Source of the DNA: Tetmemena sp. SeJ-2015
Lineage: Eukaryota > Ciliophora > Spirotrichea > Sporadotrichida > Oxytrichidae
Assembly: GCA_027382625.1 (NCBI GenBank)
Contig: JAJKFJ010013145.1
Location: forward strand, 1 to 11,807
Length of the DNA stretch: 11,807 nt
Direction: 5' to 3'
Under the pieces are notes generated by a model. That model ran no database searches and was not told the origin of the DNA. It was given only the letters and a program-made list of their open reading frames with translations. Positions 8,889-11,807 of this stretch are shown here, one piece after another (position 1 is the first letter of the stretch; the number at the start of each line of letters is the position of its first letter). Made by a program: the position numbers and the translations under genes.

Positions 8889-9158
8889 TTTGATTTTCTA
8901 AAGCTGTCATTTAGAGTATTTTAGCAATCTAAAAATATTTTTATTTTTGTAAATAATGATTGATTCATCTTGATAAAGGAAATTGAGTCGTTGGTTGAAA
9001 CAAAAATAATGGTGTGAGAATAGATAAATAAATTATTTAAAATTAGAGAATAGAATTAAGCTTTTATATCTCTTATACTATTCTCATTTCTTCAATTTTT
9101 TAAAAGTTAAGTCTTAATTTAAAAATTGGAGATTACTTAGGTTTAGATTTGAACTTAC
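8889..9158. other. AT-rich stretch; intron or spacer beyond a candidate donor
   Basis: No gene is supported. On the minus strand this begins with GTAAGTTC at 9158-9151, a consensus splice donor directly after the coding-like piece at 9159-9262, so part of it may be intron. A patch at 8970-9010 (TTGAGTCGTTGGTTGAAAC) is richer in composition but too short to interpret. Confidence 0.3.
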
Positions 9159-9262
9159 CAACAAGAGGTAAGATTTCTCATTCATAATTATTGTGAGTAA
9201 CGCAAGTGAAAGGAGTGAGCTAAGATCTATATACTGAGAGACTCTGCCATTTAGCGTTAATT
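9159..9262 (-). other. Candidate exon or coding segment ending at a splice donor
   Basis: In this GC-richer patch the minus-strand frame gives LTLNGRVSQYIDLSSLLSLA then LLTIIMNEKSYLLL, and is followed at once by GTAAGT. The other two frames on this strand stop at TGA within the patch, while this one stays open up to the donor. The hydrophobic centre could be a membrane segment. It is short, so chance is possible. Context (other minus-strand pieces to the left, another GTAAGT donor near 8412) supports a spliced minus-strand gene. Confidence 0.3.
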
Positions 9263-9596
9263 ATATGTTATTTTTATTTCATATTTCTATTGTATCTATT
9301 AAATCCTAGCTATATTTTTGTTTGAATGAGATACAATCCTATTGGCGCTTTTAATTCTTTTGGATTAGTCCCTTCTCTTGCCCTAAAAGTTAATAATTTC
9401 ACTTTCCTGTTCCTGCATTTAATTAATTTATTTTAATAATTTGAATGACGTTGCAAAATAATAGTGATAATAATCTATTACTTTATGATTTATGAATAAG
9501 TTTATAATGGCATCTAATTGGAACTTAGATTGAGATCTTGATTGAACTTTTGTTTAAAATCTTTAAATTAAGCTTTTTCTTGTTGATCTTTTAATA
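9263..9596. other. AT-rich non-coding stretch
   Basis: Nothing recognisable on either strand between the exon-like piece and the second repeat copy. It ends at the repeat edge TAGCTGAG at 9597. Confidence 0.4.
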
Positions 9597-9977
9597 TAGC
9601 TGAGAATAAAATAAAAAGAGAGTAAATTAATTATTTAATTAGAAAGGAATCAAAGAGTGGCAGTTGAAGTGTTTCCAATTTAAATAATTATGACACCATT
9701 CAATTTAGCAAATAATTCTAAGAACTTTATATCCTTAAAACTTAGGTTTGGTAGCACTCAGTCAAAATTTATAAGCATCACAATTTCTTGAGAGGTTCAC
9801 ATTGAGATTAATGAAGAGTACGTTTGCAATATCTCAAGGTACTACGAAGATGATTAAATAAGACACTAATACTAACCTTTGAATAGCAATCCAACAAGTT
9901 ATAAATAAGAGGGTTTTTATGCAATTTAGCTGCCTCGAGGTTGCATCTCCCTATTCAGTATTTTAACTAATCACCTA
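9597..9977 (+). repeat. Dispersed ~375-bp repeat, copy 2
   Basis: Direct-orientation partner of 571-941. The same ordered blocks are present: left edge TAGCTGAGAATA, GGCAGTTGAAGTG, ATTTAAATAAT, AATTCTAAGAA, GCACTCAG, ATATCTC, AACAAG, and right edge TAATCACCTA. Many substitutions and small indels separate the copies, so both are old. A GGTTCACATTGAG stretch here faintly resembles a pol III B box, but copy 1 does not keep it, so a SINE origin is not supported. The two copies lie about 9 kb apart with dissimilar flanks. LTRs of a single element are unlikely because the ends are not TG..CA and nothing LTR-element-like lies between. Confidence 0.75.
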
Positions 9978-10139
9978 TTTTAATTAAATTTTAAACTATA
10001 ATTATTTTTAAGAAGCATAGTTTTGGAGATTATGGGCTTCTAAATAACAAGAATTAATTTATAATATTTTAATAATTTAAAGTGTTTTAATATAATTTTG
10101 AACTATTAAATCCTAATTTTAAAGATCGATGTCAATTGC
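9978..10139. other. AT-rich non-coding stretch
   Basis: AT-rich sequence with no gene seen, between the repeat copy and the triplet-rich island. Confidence 0.35.
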
Positions 10140-10291
10140 AGAAGTGGAATAACTTAAATACTCTATTCACCTTATTTAATGGCTTACTCTTTTAATGATA
10201 GTAGAAGGATTGTAGGTGTATTAGTAGCAGTAGATGTTGTAGTAGCAGAAGAGCGAGAAAGCCAGTCAAATTTAATCTTAACACTAAACAT
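10140..10291 (-). other. Triplet-rich coding-like island, strand uncertain
   Basis: Around 10200-10260 the plus strand has a run of GTA/TAG/CAG-like triplets. On the minus strand an ATG at 10291, preceded in frame by TGA, reads KIKFDWLSRSSATTTSTATN then TPTILLLSLKEQAIKQGEQS, a Ser/Thr linker followed by a helix. On the plus strand the same triplets, with TAG as Gln, give a Gln-rich stretch such as VYQQQQMLQQQKSEK. Either could be a low-complexity part of a ciliate protein, or the run could be a simple repeat with no coding role. The minus reading is slightly preferred because of its clean start and the minus-strand candidates nearby. Confidence 0.3.
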
Positions 10292-10864
10292 TTATCATAT
10301 TTTAAATTAATATCTACCCGCTTTATTTTCTTAAAATTTAATTGATTACTGTTTTAATTGAAGTGGCTGTCATTTCATCTAAGAATCATTAATCTCTCTA
10401 ATTTTTAAGGATTTGACATTTACTTCCTCTCTTCAAATTTCATTCTTAACTAAATCATTTATTAGATTATGTTTCTGTAGTCTACCTAATGTCTTTAGAT
10501 ATGTATCTATAAGAAATCTTTAAAATTAATTTAATTTATAATTGTTTAATAAAATCCTTAGATCAAAGTATTTTAAAGCAAAAGGAAGACTATTAAGGAG
10601 ATGCCCATTTCCTTAAGAATCCAAATAAAATATAAAAAAATGCTATTAAAAATAAATTAAGCTTTGCTAATAGTATGTTTTAAATATGATTTTCTTTTTA
10701 GTAGAAACCTAGTTAAATATCATCAATGATATTATTTCAAGTAAGCATTATAAACGTAAAAAGTGGTAAATTATTTACAATTTTATAATCAGGAATTATT
10801 CTAAAAGCGTAGTACAAACTCAAAGTCCCTTTGAAAAAAATATTTTAATTTAAAATAAAAATAA
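10292..10864. other. AT-rich stretch with weak minus-strand open frames
   Basis: Several minus-strand frames are open here. Between 10380 and 10640 two overlapping frames both look protein-like, which shows how weak that evidence is under this code. A patch at 10745-10840 gives GTLSLYYAFRIIPDYKIVNN on the minus strand before a TGA. None is supported strongly enough to call. Confidence 0.3.
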
Positions 10865-10979
10865 TAGGGGGCTTTTCCTAGTCATCCACTTTTTTTCATG
10901 AAAATATGAAAATCATATAAAATAGCAAAAAAAATCAATTTTTTAGTTCAAATTGAAATTAAAAGGGTCTATCCAGGTC
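10865..10979 (+). repeat. Left arm of MITE-like inverted repeat
   Basis: Begins TAGGGGG and continues through GTCATCCACTTTTTTTCATG, AAAATCAT, a poly-A block, TTTTTTAGTTCAAATTGAAATT and GGGTCTATCCAGGTC. The reverse complement of 11341-11461 shows the same blocks in the same order, with a few substitutions and indels, over the full length. Confidence 0.8.
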
Positions 10980-11340
10980 ATAATTTTTATTTTAGTAATT
11001 TAAATAGATCTTTGGAAGAATATTTATAGGAAAAATTAAATTGCAAAAGAATTTTTATATAAATAAAATAATAGGATGAACTTTATTAGTTTAAGATAAA
11101 TATTTAAGAAACTCAGAGATCTCTCAATTAATATATCAGACTCTTAGAATCTTCTTTATTCTTAAAACACAAAAAAGCTATTCTTTGATATAATTATCAA
11201 TACTTTTATTACAACTGATTTGCTATTTAATCTGTATTTTTTATATAAAATACAGCTAGATTTCAATAAAATCTTCAAAATGATAAAATCTAAAGACTTA
11301 TTTTTGAAAAATTAATGCTCTTATTCTAAATAAAGAATTT

Positions 11341-11461
11341 GGCCTGAAAGGACACTTTGAATTTGAATTTGGACTAAAAATTGGTGTTTTTGTCTAATTT
11401 TAGGCTAGGTCATGATTTTATATCTTTTCATGAAAAAAATGGATGACGAGAAACCCCCCTA
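11341..11461 (-). repeat. Right arm of MITE-like inverted repeat
   Basis: Runs from GGCCTGAAAGGACACTTTG to ACCCCCCTA and is the inverted counterpart of 10865-10979. The best-matched part is the outer half: on the minus strand TCATCCATTTTTTTCATG against TCATCCACTTTTTTTCATG in the other arm. The minus-strand ORF that enters from the right edge reads on into this arm before meeting TGA, so its true 3' end probably lies outside the element. Confidence 0.8.
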
Positions 11462-11807
11462 AAAAAAAGAATTAATTTTATGCATTCTATCTATACCTAT
11501 TTAGGATCTTTAGGAGCTAAAAATACTTTTTCTATTTGTATGAGTTATTAAAAGGCAATTAAAATGCTATATTGATTTATAATTTAATTTGAATGGGCTG
11601 ACTTTTATAAATATGGATTGTGATTTGCAGAACTATTTAAAAACTGAGGTTGAAATTATGATTCTTGATTGATTATTTGTTCATTTGGATTGTATGCTTT
11701 TGTCAAGAAGCTTTAAGTTCTAAAAGTTTTGGAAGATTGTGGTCTTGACCTGTGACCAGCTAACTATAAATTATAAAGAGAGGAATATTTGGTTTTCATA
11801 ATCTCTG
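11428..11807 (-). CDS. Minus-strand ORF running off the right edge, N/Q/S-rich protein, partial
   Basis: An ATG at 11799-11797, with the frame also open to the window edge, is followed by about 123 sense codons to a TGA at 11430-11428, using TAA/TAG as Gln. The first 70 residues read like an intrinsically disordered ciliate protein: LQLAGHRSRPQSSKTFRTQS, then FLTKAYNPNEQIINQESQFQ and PQFLNSSANHNPYLQKSAHS, rich in Ser, Asn and Gln with interspersed Arg/Lys. Composition is above background over 11640-11780. From about 11590 leftward the sequence becomes AT-rich, and the last codons lie inside the MITE-like arm, so the real coding piece probably ends near 11590-11470 at a splice or segment junction. 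No domain was recognised. Confidence 0.45.

Larger units (their letters stand above)
10865..11461. mobile_element. MITE-like element with long terminal inverted repeats
   Basis: About 597 bp bounded by TAGGGGG on the left and CCCCCCTA on the right, with arms of about 115 and 121 bp in inverted orientation and an AT-rich centre (10980-11340) holding no convincing gene. The outermost TA on each side could be a TA target-site duplication, the signature of Tc1/mariner/IS630-type insertion, the transposase class to which ciliate TBE and Tec elements belong. The size, the lack of a gene and the long arms fit a non-autonomous element mobilised in trans. The arms lack the C4A4 repeats of TBE termini, so the parent family is unknown. 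A long hairpin of other origin is a less likely alternative. Confidence 0.7.

Noticed and set aside
571..9977. The direct repeat pair as LTRs of one 9-kb element
   Set aside because: The copies are strongly diverged, lack TG..CA ends, and the DNA between them holds no reverse transcriptase or integrase, but instead TBE-like genes and host-like pieces.
10380..10640. Minus-strand frames with helical, Gln/Lys-rich products
   Set aside because: Two overlapping frames look equally good in AT-rich sequence, which shows that open frames here are not informative.

Overview
This window reads as germline (micronuclear) DNA of a spirotrich ciliate of the Oxytricha/Stylonychia type. Three things suggest this. 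The DNA is very AT-rich, with short islands of richer composition. The islands read as protein only if TAA and TAG are glutamine and TGA is the only stop. The best-recognised gene joins C2H2 zinc fingers to a protein kinase domain, a combination known from the '57 kDa' gene of the TBE transposons of Oxytricha. With the standard code there is no long gene here. No prokaryotic feature (operon, Shine-Dalgarno site, CRISPR, tRNA or rRNA) was seen.

Layout: 1-570 AT-rich. 571-941 first copy of a roughly 375-bp dispersed repeat. 984-1126 a stretch resembling one arm of the inverted-repeat element found at the far right. 1686-2118 (minus) a convincing coding island that ends at a GTAAGT splice donor. 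2690-2990 a coding-like island of uncertain strand. 4047-7648 a decayed three-gene block: a long broken minus-strand gene (4047-5335) with a weak DDE-transposase signature, a small minus-strand ORF (5668-5982), and the broken plus-strand zinc-finger/kinase gene (about 6125-7648). 8185-9262 several minus-strand coding-like pieces with two GTAAGT donors. 9597-9977 second repeat copy. 10140-10291 a triplet-rich island. 10865-11461 a small non-coding element with arms of about 115-120 bp in inverted orientation (MITE-like). 11428-11807 a minus-strand ORF running off the right edge.

How the parts may fit together (inference): the central block has the gene number and overall length of one TBE element (about 4 kb, three genes), now inactivated by frameshifts and TGA codons. 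The candidate host pieces on either side favour the minus strand. They could be segments of one or more host genes (macronuclear-destined segments or exons) separated by AT-rich DNA that would be eliminated or spliced out, into which the TBE-like and MITE-like elements inserted.

Main caution: with only TGA as a stop, AT-rich DNA gives open frames of 100 codons quite often by chance, and wrong frames can look protein-like. Only the 57-kDa-like gene and the 1686-2118 island are well supported. The other ORFs are candidates, scored accordingly.
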